Of a DNA stretch of 64,000 nt, positions 13,801-23,309 are shown piece after piece. A program made the position numbers and the translations under genes. The first letter of the stretch is position 1, and the number at the start of each line of letters is the position of its first letter. Origin of the DNA: Symsagittifera roscoffensis (taxonomy: Eukaryota; Xenacoelomorpha; Acoela; Convolutidae); the NCBI RefSeq assembly GCF_963678635.1, contig NC_087067.1:22511547-22575546 (forward strand). The letters are read 5' to 3'. A model generated the notes under the pieces. That model ran no database searches. It worked only from the letters and a program-made list of their open reading frames with translations, and was not told the DNA's origin.

Positions 13801-16800
13801 TCCTGTACTTGTAAAAAAGACTTAACTTGAAACAAAATATTGGCATGAAAAGGGTTGAAATTGTAGTGGGGTTATCTTGTTACGGGGTTATAAAGTAGGG
13901 GGTGTAAAAGTTGGGGTTAAATAACGTGGATTTTAAGTGTCGGGCACCGTGTTTTATATGGCGCCTGTCTTCCATGGACATACAATTCCAATTTCAGGGT
14001 CTGGTTTTATTATCATTTCAGTTTTTGGTTTTATTACAGGCTGCTAACTAGTCGGTGTAGTTTTGAAATTGCTATTTCTGTATTTTTGCTTCAAGAAAAC
14101 AATTTTTTGTTAAACATACACTCGGAAACTGATGTAGCGTGTTGCTGCACGAAAAACTGCATGCTTTTGGCGTGAATTTGCTCGATGCCCGTCGTATGTT
14201 TTACACCATAATTTACAATTTTATATTGATGGCAGGTCCTGTCGTAGTCTCCAAAGCGAAAGCAGAGAATCATGACATAGTGTACGAGGTTGCCTTCGGA
14301 TTCTGGAAAGTGTGCTCTGTGAGAGAAGACGTCGGCGACAAAGAGTGTTCTCCAATAACAGGTAATATGAACTCCTTGGAATCATTTGTCTTTAGCTTAT
14401 CCCAGCTTCTATGCGGTTCCTCTAATCATGTTGCTGTCTAATGAGCAGTAATGTCCATATAGAACCATTGATACAATTGGATACACAATTCAATATTTCA
14501 AACCATATTAATGCCGCCTTTGATTTCAGAACGGCCAATGAACATTCACGCCAATTAGAATGCAGAATACTAATTGCCCGAAAAAACCGTCGAGGCGCAA
14601 TAGCCGCTCTAGAATCATAGTTAGAGCGGCTATTGTACCTCGACATTTTTTCGGGCAAATAGTACGAGAATTATAATTTTTCTACTCCGATCTATAATGG
14701 CGTGACCTAAAAACTGATCGACACGATCAGTCTTTTGTTGACGCCATTATAGATCAAAATTTCAAACCATATTTATGTCGCCTTTGATTTCAGACTTGGA
14801 ATTGGCGGTAGAGCTAGTGCAAAAAGCTTATTTGGAAAACAGTCAAAAGTTTACTTAGTTTTGTCGTATATAGCTTTTGTGCATAGTTTTTGTCGAGCGT
14901 GTACATAGTGACCAGGCCCATGTCGACTTGAAATGACTTGAATTAAACTTTTAACACATTTCCAAATAAGCTTTTGCACTAGCTCTACCGCCAATTCCGC
15001 GTCTGAAATCCCGCCTATTCCGCGTCTGAAATCAAAAGCGGCAATAATACGGTTTGAAATTTTAATCTACATTGGCGTGAACAAAAGACTGATTGAGTCG
15101 ATCAGTTTTTAGTTCACACCATGATAGATCCGGGAAGAAACATCATGATTCTCGTCCGTTAATTGCTGCAGCGGCTATTGCACCTCAACAATTAATTTCA
15201 GGCAAGTATAATTCTGCACTCTAATTGACGTGAATGCTAAAAGCAAAAAAAAACATTTGTTCATTAGTCTATGTTCTTCCAGCACTTAGAAATTATAATT
15301 TTTCCGACCATTGAAAATGGGGAGGAACTTTGATTTCCGATGTGTTTCAGTGTTTTTCCACGCAAAATCAGATACCAGGAATAATCTTCGCACTGGGTAG
15401 AGTGATATATCATTTTAAACCCCTTTCAGTCGTGATTCGAGTGACTTTGAAATTTTACCAAAAAAAATTCCCAGCGTCGAGAAAACCAGTTACATTTTAT
15501 TGTCTAATTTCGACCGAATAAAACGAATGAATGGGGTGATGATAAATTTTTATATTGATCATTTAGGCTAAAAAAAATTGAAATGAGTTCTGAAAGTTTT
15601 GTTTGGTTATTCCCTGCAAAAAAATGCTCAAAAAAATTTGTAAACTAATGTGCAGAAAAGAGTAGAAAAAATTTCAATAATTTTATATATTTTTCAAAAA
15701 TGGTTTGTGTTTTTTGCAAACAACTGTCAAATATGCCTAACACAATATTTTATGCGAGTGTATATATTTTTTATCGCATCATGGATAAAAAACGAGACCA
15801 ATTTGAAGAATTTAGTAATTGAAGACTTTTGTTTGTAGTCATTATGAATATGGTCGGAACTTTCCGTTTTACTTGTACAGCAACCAGCTATCGTTATTTT
15901 TTGTTCAGATCCTTCAAAAAGAGGAGGAATTTTGTTTTCCAGTGCCATTTAATTTTTTTCTTATTTTTACTTTTTCTTTTGGATGGAATGTGTGTGTCGT
16001 GTGATACATCATATTAAAGCACTATCAGTCGTGATTCAAATGGCAATGAAAATCTACAAAACTTTTCCCAGTGTCGGAAAACAATGGTTTGAAATTTTTG
16101 AATTAAATTTTACTCGATTAGAAAGTGTTTTCAAACATCAAAAAGTCAGAACAGTTCTGCAAAAAAATTGAAAAAATAAGTTTTTTAAATTTTTTAGTTT
16201 GAATAGCTTTTGTTTTTCTAGTCATGTTTCCCCAATTTTTTTTAATAAAGTTTGCCATTTTACAATGATTAACGAATATGCCTAAGTTTTTAAATCCGAT
16301 CTTTTCATCACGCCACACAGCATAATGAAAAGTAACTTAAAAAGTTTGTGTTTTTTATGATTATGATCAGAACATGTGTGCTACCTGCACAGTAACCGAA
16401 AATCCAAGTTTGACATTTTTGACTTGATACTGACAGAAACAATTAAACAATTGTTTGATTTGCATAAACTTCTGGAGACCATTTAAAGGGCAGTCAGAAC
16501 ATTCAGGGCTTTGTCTTGTCAATGCAGTGTTGTTGGCTATCCCAGCGAAAAAAAAAGCTGGCTACATGAACGTAGTTCAGGTTTTTATATAGGCACTGAA
16601 TATTTTTTCTAAGATATGTCTTACAGTTTGGTGGACTCAAACTTACTTTTTTGTGGTTTATCCAACAGTTTTATTTTAAGGTCGGTTCATTTATTTTGTG
16701 AAAAAGAAGGCGCTTTCCACTATGTAACAGTCAAGTGTGAATTCTAAAAATCGTGATTTTTCATTGATCCAGTTTTCTCAAATTCAAAAGTTATCTCAAG

Positions 16801-19800
16801 GTTGAATTTTTTCAAAACATAGGTCATTATTTTTGTTCTGTTAACTTGCGTTCACTGGTTTTTCCACTTTTCTGTGATCTCTGCTTTTTATCAAATGAAT
16901 TGTCTGCAAAAAAGTTGTCTGCAAAAAAATGAATTGTCTTCGAGATGTAATACATCTAATCTAACTTCACTGCGCTAATCTAACGAATTTTTTTAACATT
17001 CGATGAACGCAGTGAAGACACTTAATTAGGTCGTGATGATCTTTTTCAGGAAAAACCTTTGCCTTTTATCATGCTCAAATTTGATTTTGCTGTTGGATTT
17101 TCGGTTTTTTTTGAACTGAAGCTCAAGACTTTTTGTAAGAGGAAGGCAAACTCCCTTATCGAGCAGCAAAAGTAAGAAAAAAAGTGATCATCGTCCAGTT
17201 TCGCAAGTAGATTTTAATTTTCAAACTTCCCAGCGGAAAGAAAATTAAGGAAGTTTGTTTGCTGATCAATTTTTCTGAAATAAAACTTTTTTGTTTTCAA
17301 AATCGTGTTCATCAAAAATAAATTTTAGAATCAAAAAGCTTCAAGGTCATAATTTTTTTAATTCAAAAATCAAAAAATGAGGTTTTTATCAAAAAACTGT
17401 CTGTTGGTTATATTATTTTTGAGAAGAAAAATACCAATGAGATCTGCGTTACTTTTGCTGACCGTTTTTTAGATGAAAAATTAGGCATGTTTTCATCAAT
17501 TTAATTACTTTTTTTCAACTAACGCCTGCTTTTTGACAGTGCGCAATTCTTGATACATAAAAAGCGTTACATTTTTAGTTGTTGCTTTAATTGTGTTAAT
17601 CTAAAAATATGGAACGAAGAAGCGCAAGCCTGAACTACAAAAGTTTGATTTTTGAAAAGTGACAAATATTCATCTAAGACCGGACATCGACTCAAATTTT
17701 TAAAATTCGGTCAAAAAATTTTGAATGAAAAAAGCAAGTAAGCAAAAAAAAAATTTTAATGTTTTTGAAATTAATTTTGCAGCTCAATTTTACAAAAGCT
17801 TAAAAGAAAAGCAAGCATCATTTTTGAACTATTTATTTTGTTTTCACTTTACAATTTTTTACTCAATAGAACAAGAAGTTTTTTGAGAAACGCAAGGAAA
17901 AAAATTGCAAGCAAACCGAGTTTTTATTCCTGTTTAGTTGCTACTTTTTTGGTTTGAATAAAGAAAAATTTAAAAGATCCTGAAAATTTTTTTTTGCAAA
18001 ATAGCAGAATTTAATCACAGCTATCCAAATTTCTACGATTTTTTGTTAACTGTATTATCTTTAAGATTTTCTGATTGCCAAACCCTGTTTGCCAAGCATT
18101 TCCAAAGGAACCCCACTTTGGTATACTTTTACGAGATCCATTTTTGGCTGACCAGCATCAAAATACTTAAAAAGAAGCCTTAAGCGCCAATATAACTGAG
18201 TCCTGGGGGGGGGGGGGGGGGGTGAGCGCGCGCCGAAAAAAACGCAATGTTTGATCAAAGATTTTTACAAAGTGCTCAAACCGTAATGTTTGGCCGTTTT
18301 TTTTGTTTACCCGTTTTTGAAAAATTTGCCTGCCGCGCACAAAGTTTTCAAATAGGGTCTTCTAGTTTTCTCGTAGAGCTTGGAAAATCAAATTATTGGT
18401 CGACCTAAAAAAAATCCACAAATTATTCTTTCGAAACATCACCCCCCTAGAAAAAATTCTGAGCACGCTACTGAATATGGGTCTTTTTGAATATGAGTTA
18501 GTACATTTTCACCTGATTTTCACTTGTTCTCACTCATTTTTCAGTCAACACAATTTTCAATGTTGTCGCTAAATTGGATAGCTGTTCAAACCATTTCCAT
18601 AAAAAAGGTAAAATGAGATCTCAAAAATCGATCTTGATTTTTAGTTTCAAAAACCAATTTGAACCGATTGCAACTTTGCATGGTATTAAAAATTCATGCT
18701 CATTTATTTGTTACCAAGCTAAGCGTTTTCATCAAGGAAAAGTTAATGTAATGCACTTTCATTTTTTTTGTCTTGTGGTTTTTTTCTTCCTATTCTTCCG
18801 CGGTTTGAAAGTTTTTTTTCTAGATTCATTTTAAATTAAAATGTAAAATAAATCATTTTTTTTATATTGAGTGATTATTTTGAAGATTGTCCGCAAAAAA
18901 TATACATTCATTCTTTTTTCTCAAACTGTGTAGTTTTCTCAAAAAATTTCAAGACTCATGAAAAAACGTAATTTTTGATTGACCTTTTCTTGTCAAAACG
19001 AATCATTTTTCTCAGCTTGGAGTTCATCTTTGTTTTTCCAACCACCTTGGTTTCAAGAAAAATTTCAATCATTGCAGTTTTTTTAAATTAGAAGTGTTTT
19101 GGTGATGTAATTCTCAAAAATTGGAAAAAATTAGGACTTATCAGGTTTCAAATTTGTTTATCTATATTTATGTATTTTATTTTATGCTGGGCACGTAAAA
19201 TTTAGTAAAAAATGACTGCAATGAACTATTTTTGCTGCTCCGATCCAAAACTTAGAGTAAATTCGTGGTCAGGTGCGTTTTTTTTATTTTTCATCAATTT
19301 TTTGACGCAAAATCAGGATTTCATGTGCCGAAAAAAGTTTGTTGAGATTGATCAATAAGTTTTCAAGAAACATCTCCAATTTGGATTCAAGAGAAGTTTT
19401 AGGTGTCGCGTAAAGCGGGTTTGATTTTATTAACTTTGAAGAATTCAGAAAACTTCAAAAGGCAGCGTGAACCTAAACCCAACATTTCGATGCTTTAAAT
19501 TTAATTGAATGTTAATAACAGCTTATTACAAATTAGTTAGCATGAACTAGCATGTTTTGATTTTTTCCTTGGAACAGTCTTCGATTTTTTTAGTTGAATG
19601 AAGTTTTTTTGAGTTTATTTTTTTGAGTTTTTTTTTGTGCTTTGTGCTACTCTTGCTTTTGTTAAGATTACGACGGTACAGTCGTTGTCGAGGGTCCTGC
19701 AGGTTTGAGGGAAGACGCCAACTTGGGAACCTTCCGTGATCTGAATATGGCCAGTGGAGCCATGATAATCATTGGAATAATTTTCTTCGTTGTGTGTGGT

Positions 19801-22800
19801 GTAGTGGTCTGTATTCAACTGGGGGGATGTCTGGACCACAAAAAAGTAGTGGCAAAGGTTTTAAACTGTGTCCTCGCCAGTCTTGGAGGTAAGGTTGAAA
19901 AACTTTTTGTAAACTTTCGCAATTTAGCAAGCACTGAAAACTGAACGTTTAACCTATGTATTTTTCTTTTTCTACTATTTCAAAAAGTTTACCATCTATG
20001 ACAGTATTAAGTTATCTTTTGATCATTGAAAAATAACAACAACACCTTTTTGACCTAATTTATTAAGTGGCGACATTAAAACTAGCTCGTTGAGTAACCT
20101 CTGGACTAGAATAGGTGCATTAAAATTATATTGCTTATTTGCCGCTAAATCATTTCTTTTGTTCTCAGGAAAAGTCTAATTATGGACACACTTCGAATTT
20201 TTTCCAGCAAAAACGTCTAATTATGGACATTAATCAATTTACAGATTTGCTAATCTTCATTGATTTTTAAATTTTTCTGCTGTTTTCGCTAGTTTTACCA
20301 TTTTGTGGTTGCTATAACAGAGAGAAACTGGATCAATATTTTTTGTGATAATCTGCATGGGTTTTTCTATTATATTTAAGAATTGCTTCTTATCTAGAGT
20401 TTTTAAAAAAAGAATCTATACAACAACTCAAAATCGTCGGTTATAATGGTAGTACGGGTCAGACCGTATACATTTTTTCTAACCACCTTTAGAAAACAAT
20501 CTTCTCAGAACTGGTTGGCTTGGAGAATAAACAAACGGTTATAAAAGACATTTTATCGTGTCTTGGATTCTATAGACATCATTATTTCCTAGAGCCGAAG
20601 TCTAAAACGGGGGCCTTCAAATTTTGAAGAACCGTATCATAGAGCTTTGAAAACCAAACTAAGATTCCTAACAGATAAGTGGATCTCCTTTGGATTTGCC
20701 GTAGATTAAAACGTTTTCCAATAAAATTTATTCAACTCATTTTCTGAACTCGTATATTTTGCTTAATCTTATGAAACTATCAATTCTTACAACAACTCTT
20801 TTTTTCTAATCCATATTTTTACGAACGATTTTAAAATCAAAAGAAGTTTGTTATTAAAATTCAGCAAAAGCAAAACGTAAATTCACTTAAGCAATTTTTT
20901 TTCGAACTCAAATTTTTATTTTGCAAATTTGCAGGTACTATTTTTGTTAAGCGGTGTTTCAGCCAAATACAAAGATTTTCTTAGTGGTAAAAATGCTGAA
21001 GCGCATTGATTTTTCGTACAAGTGGTCATAAAGCATTATCTCAAATTATATGTTTGAGATAATATATGTTTATATATATTCGAGATAATATATGTTTATA
21101 TATCTTCGAAAATATGTTTTCTCTATTGGTTTTGTGCCCATTGGGTCTTGTGCCAAAAAGAAATCAATTTTTAACGGAAAGCAAAGGCGCCATTTTAGTG
21201 GTCATTTGTCACGATAGCGTGACAGTTTGGAAACTTTTTTTATTGAATTTTCCCAAGATCTTCTTGATGATCAGCGTTTCCATGAGATTTTGCTGCAATA
21301 ATTTTTGTTGCGCAGTGTTTTTTTGTTCTAATTTTCGAAGAAACTGACGGAATTTTTGTACACCAGTGTTTTTTTATCCAGACAAATTTCGACGATGTTG
21401 CTAGCCATTTTGGGAGGCTAAAAATCAGCCGAAAACTTTTTTATATCAGCCGGAAGATATTGTTGACCTGAGCTTAAGCTTAAAAAGATAATTCTCTCGT
21501 GATCATTTTTCATAAAGTTACTGGGTTTTAAATTTTGCCAATTGAGGATAATTAACGCTCGATATTTTTTGTGCTATTTACGCGTAAGTTGATATTTAAT
21601 CCGTCCTAGATTTCAGTTTATGCTATTTGTCTCACTTTGTAGCTTACAGACCGTGTGGTGGATGATTTTCGTTACAAAAATCTGAAAAGTTTTTTTTTAA
21701 GTCTCATTATTTTTTTCTAAAGCAAAAACTACTCAATATACCTTAAAGGGCATCGGATCATTCATGGATTTGCACTGATACGAGCAGTCTTGTTTATTTT
21801 TCCGCTAAACTTTTGAACGGAAAGAAGATCATTATTTATTCTATTAAGCAGAGAACATGCAAGAGAGAGTGGAAGAAAAATTTTCGAAATATGTTTTTAG
21901 ATGAACAAAAATTGATAAATGCTTTGACAGAGGGTGCAAGGTTATAAATCTATATAAGCATAATTTCAATATTTGGATTCGAACCATTGCAAAGTTGTTA
22001 GTCTATGAAACTTTTACTATAATTTGATTTTTAGGTCTTCATTTAAAATCTGAGTTTTTTCGATTCAAATCAGTGTGAGGCCTATTAGATGTCTTCAAAA
22101 CTATCGAAAAAAACTAGATAACTGTTTTGCTGAATTTAGTTTTTCGAGTTTTATTTCGTGGTTGAAACTTCCTAAATTATAAATTCTCAATCCCAATACT
22201 TTGGTTCGAAAAGTTCCCTGCAGCTTTGTGCTATGTTTTTCATTAATTGACAAAGTTGTTTTTTGGTTTTTATTCTGCAAGACACGGTCACTACACTTTA
22301 ATAGTGTTTTTGAATTATTGCTAACTCAAATTAGAGTATAACCAAATTTAGGGGAAAAAATTACTGCTGACGTTGAAGTTTCTCATTTCGTATAACTCTT
22401 TCTAACTCCGCCAGGAAGCTTCTAGGCTAACCGTTCATTTCCAAGAGAGATAAATTTTGAATTTTGTCATTGAACAGTGATTGGAAAACTTTGACCAAAA
22501 AAAATCGTTTTTTTTCCACCCGCCAAGTTTTCAATCAAGTTATAATCCATTTATAGTCTTGTATAATAGATTCGAATGGACAAGAATCGGTATAATGTTG
22601 CTGCAGAAAAGTTGCAATGTTTGCAAATTTTTCTGCATTACGCACGGTCCATTCGATTGTATGAAATTTGCAAAACAATACCCCCAATCCCCCCCCCCCC
22701 AAACACACACACACAAACACATAAAAACACAAACACGCATTAAACCAACCCCCTTCAAATTATCTCATAAAAACTAACCCCCGCAATTTTATCCACCCAA

Positions 22801-23309
22801 AAATCCCTCGGCACCAAATTTACTCACCACATTCAAACTAAACCTGTGAGAGAAAAAAGGAATGATTATAAGACTATTCATAATTTTTGTGGAGCTATTT
22901 TATGTTTTTTTTGCAATAAATAAGTTGCTTTAACTTTTCTTTCCATTCAAACTATAATCGGCTTCGCTGAATTTAGTAAAAAATGTTTTTAGCTTTCTTC
23001 ATGTTTCTCTCGGTCTGTTTAATGTGTGTGAGTTACATCGACTCCGTGAAAAACTTGGACAAAGCTGACGAGGAAGATACCTTCCCGAATTTGAACAACT
23101 TCGAACTGTCCATGACGGGTATAGCCCAAAAGGTTGTCGAAAATGATCCTCTGCTTCGGCGTAATACTCTTCAAGTCATTGCAGGGGGCTTCTATTTGAA
23201 ATCGTCCAAGTTTACCTGGTCAATGGCCATGCCCTTTTTAGCCATGTTTACTGGAATAACAGCTTGCATTATTATTTGCGTGTGTGCTTGTTGCTGCTCA
23301 AACAAATAA
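3788..23309 (+). CDS. Claudin/PMP22-like tetraspan membrane protein, four exons
   Basis: Joining 3788-3875, 14236-14361, 19667-19888 and 22993-23309 gives 753 bp: 250 codons plus stop, without a break. All three junctions are phase 1, flanked by GT and AG, and the two inner exons are multiples of three. The protein has four hydrophobic segments, at about residues 7-27, 100-124, 132-161 and 221-246. The first extracellular loop contains GFW-x2-C (W53, C56) and a second Cys at 67, the W-x2-C-x10-C arrangement of the claudin/EMP/PMP22 superfamily. The second loop (162-220) is long and charged. The tail ends in a Cys cluster (CVCACCC) then SNK, suggesting palmitoylation and no PDZ-binding end. 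Family membership suggests a role in cell junctions or membrane organisation. The specific function is unknown. The usual first Trp of the claudin motif is absent. Confidence 0.85.
5407..5461. repeat. Short tandem repeat
   Basis: The unit AGACTGATCTGGGACTTAAA occurs twice in a row, followed by a third partial ATCTGGGACTT. Confidence 0.8.
5508..6241. mobile_element. Tc1/mariner-like foldback MITE with TA duplication
   Basis: Two arms of 313 bp, 5510-5822 and 5927-6239, are near-perfect reverse complements separated by 104 bp. The ends read CAGTGCTGATTTAAATTATC and its complement, flanked on both sides by TA (5508-5509 and 6240-6241). A CAGT-type terminus with a TA target duplication is typical of Tc1/mariner-derived elements. 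Each arm contains a matching open stretch of 70-100 codons, which is a consequence of the arm duplication; I do not recognise a transposase in it. It lies in intron 1. Confidence 0.8.
8625..8804. repeat. Dispersed repeat R1, copy 1
   Basis: Closely matches 41750-41980, starting with TTAGAACGCATGAATGAAAA and passing through TTTGCATAGTTTCGCGCACT. The core includes an inverted repeat (TTAGAACATAGTTG against ACTATGTTCTAA). No coding capacity and class unknown. About 250 bp upstream there is a run of TTCAAATTTCAAATTTC, also present just before the second copy. Confidence 0.7.
10788..10817. repeat. (GA)n microsatellite
   Basis: Uninterrupted AG dinucleotide run of about 30 bp inside intron 1. Confidence 0.95.
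11235..11360. repeat. Fragment of the 49.3-50.6 kb foldback family
   Basis: The words GCCAA.ATGGCCAACTTGGGACAATTAA, then CGATA.ATTT and TTAATCCGTCT.AGAAATCGTT, match the right arm of the foldback at about 50300-50410 and the fragment at 21390-21660. It is a diverged solitary arm piece in intron 1. Confidence 0.55.
12190..13445 (-). pseudogene. FLYWCH zinc finger plus MULE-type transposase relic
   Basis: Three pieces on the minus strand lie in the right order. At 13320-13418 is a FLYWCH-like finger: WNCSKYQ, KNGTTATT, DGEVFFQTKGEHNQD, with Cys and His in the expected spots. At about 12737-13060 is the start of a MULE transposase domain: GDPKMLRVLEKSNFWLAEG, then PKMFYQLYSIH, YAFLPIKTKKTY and LLDLEQMALHAF. 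At 12258-12479 is the C-terminal part, with EEGWH and QPSIWKVIANLQK. Stops and frame changes separate them, so it is inactive. FLYWCH-MULE proteins are common animal Mutator-type transposases. I did not find terminal inverted repeats. It sits antisense in intron 1 of the tetraspan gene. Confidence 0.72.
13588..13653. repeat. 34-bp tandem duplication
   Basis: CAAGTTCTTGAGTTGCTTTC and the following AATTAGCACCAT occur twice with a 34-bp period. Confidence 0.9.
14236..14361 (+). CDS. Tetraspan gene exon 2 (first extracellular loop)
   Basis: 126 bp, symmetric phase 1-1. It carries the claudin-superfamily signature: FGFWKVC, then ten residues, then the second Cys (KEC). The acceptor is GGCAG at 14231-14235 and the donor is GTAATA from 14362. 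The 100-codon frame around it continues into flanking intron on both sides, but only this segment joins exons 1 and 3 in phase and carries the conserved motif. Confidence 0.8.
14496..15240. repeat. Large foldback with nested hairpins
   Basis: The left half 14540-14850 pairs with 14960-15240 around a centre near 14890. Inside each arm are smaller self-complementary units. 14573-14657 is a hairpin with ends GCCCGAAAAAA and TTTTTTCGGGC. 14694-14757 is a hairpin with ends GATCTATAATGGCGT and ACGCCATTATAGATC, and its counterpart is at 15065-15130. The motif TTCAAACCAT...CGCCTTTGATTTCAGA occurs directly at about 14496 and 14763 and inverted near 15010-15060. No coding capacity; probably a non-autonomous DNA element. 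Confidence 0.75.
15395..16410. repeat. Diverged tandem duplication, about 600-bp period
   Basis: 15395-15900 and 15998-16410 share ordered diverged blocks: GTGATA.ATCAT.TTAAA.C, TCAGTCGTGATTC, CCCAG.GTCG..AAA, then ATATGCCTAA, and later AT.ATGGTC.GAAC followed by GCTACCTGCAC.G-type text. No coding function is seen. Confidence 0.55.
18060..18475. mobile_element. 'CAGnGGCGGATC' DNA-transposon family copy with poly-G run
   Basis: Aligns by eye with 47573-47943: GCCAATATA, a G-run (18206-18222), GAGCGCGCGCCGAAAAAA, TTTGCCTGC, GGTCTTC and GTCGACCTA, in the same order. The right end near 18475 is worn (CTGAGCACGCTACTG). Non-coding, in intron 2. Confidence 0.6.
19667..19888 (+). CDS. Tetraspan gene exon 3 (loop end, TM2, TM3 start)
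   Basis: 222 bp, symmetric phase 1-1. A long pyrimidine tract precedes the acceptor AG at 19665-19666, and the donor is GTAAGG, close to consensus. It encodes the end of extracellular loop 1, transmembrane segment 2 (GAMIIIGIIFFVVCGVVVC), a short cytoplasmic turn (CLDHKK) and the first part of segment 3. Confidence 0.83.
20505..20710 (+). pseudogene. Possible Ty3/Gypsy RT-connection fragment
   Basis: One frame reads LENKQTVIKDI then CLGFYRHHYFLEP, similar to the segment after the RT core in Gypsy elements (normally LGFYR.F). A second frame reads EEPYHRALKTKL then LTDKWISFGFAVD, like the RT-RNase H connection. It is very short and frameshifted, so the assignment is tentative. Confidence 0.35.
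21390..21660. repeat. Arm fragment of the 49.3-50.6 kb foldback family
   Basis: Matches the right arm of the foldback in order: CAGACAAATTTC, GCCATTTT, AAAGATATTGTTG-type text, TGATC.TTTTT, AATTAACGC.CGAT, TACGCGTAAG and TTAATC.GTC. It is diverged, and no opposite arm is nearby. Confidence 0.55.
22993..23309 (+). CDS. Tetraspan gene exon 4 (TM3 end, loop 2, TM4, stop)
   Basis: The acceptor is GTTTTTAG, ending at 22992. An earlier AG at 22975-22976 would put the exon out of frame. It encodes the end of TM3 (FFMFLSVCLMCVSYI), a charged second extracellular loop of about 59 residues, TM4 (PFLAMFTGITACIIICV), and a Cys-rich end with stop TAA at 23307-23309. Confidence 0.85.

Larger units (their letters stand above)
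3876..14235 (+). other. Intron 1 of the tetraspan gene (10.4 kb)
   Basis: AT-rich intron filled with repeats. It contains a Tc1-like foldback, a dispersed repeat at 8625-8804, a GA microsatellite, a FLYWCH-MULE relic on the minus strand and a short tandem repeat. The segment 4130-4240 resembles 36960-37085 (shared word CCTATCCAG and flanks), so it is another dispersed repeat. Between 6242 and 8620 I see no recognisable feature. The 142-codon open stretch at 9394-9822 resembles nothing I know and is listed among rejected items. Confidence 0.75.
14362..19666 (+). other. Intron 2 of the tetraspan gene (5.3 kb)
   Basis: Contains the nested palindrome at 14496-15240, the diverged tandem duplication at 15395-16410 and a 'CAGnGGCGGATC' family copy near 18060-18475 with a poly-G run. 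The segments 16500-18050 and 18480-19600 are AT-rich with no recognisable feature. Confidence 0.75.
19889..22992 (+). other. Intron 3 of the tetraspan gene (3.1 kb)
   Basis: Holds a possible Gypsy pol scrap (about 20505-20710), a tandem repeat of GAGATAATATATGTTTATAT at 21053-21105, a foldback-family arm (21390-21660) and a C/CA-rich stretch at 22690-22760. The rest is featureless AT-rich sequence. Confidence 0.7.

Noticed and set aside
14139-14441. Single 100-codon gene around exon 2
   Set aside because: Only 14236-14361 carries the claudin-like motif and joins in phase with neighbouring exons; the flanks are intron.
22977-22992. Alternative acceptor ATTTAG at 22971-22976 for exon 4
   Set aside because: It would put exon 4 out of frame with exon 3; the TTTTTAG at 22986-22992 fits phase 1.
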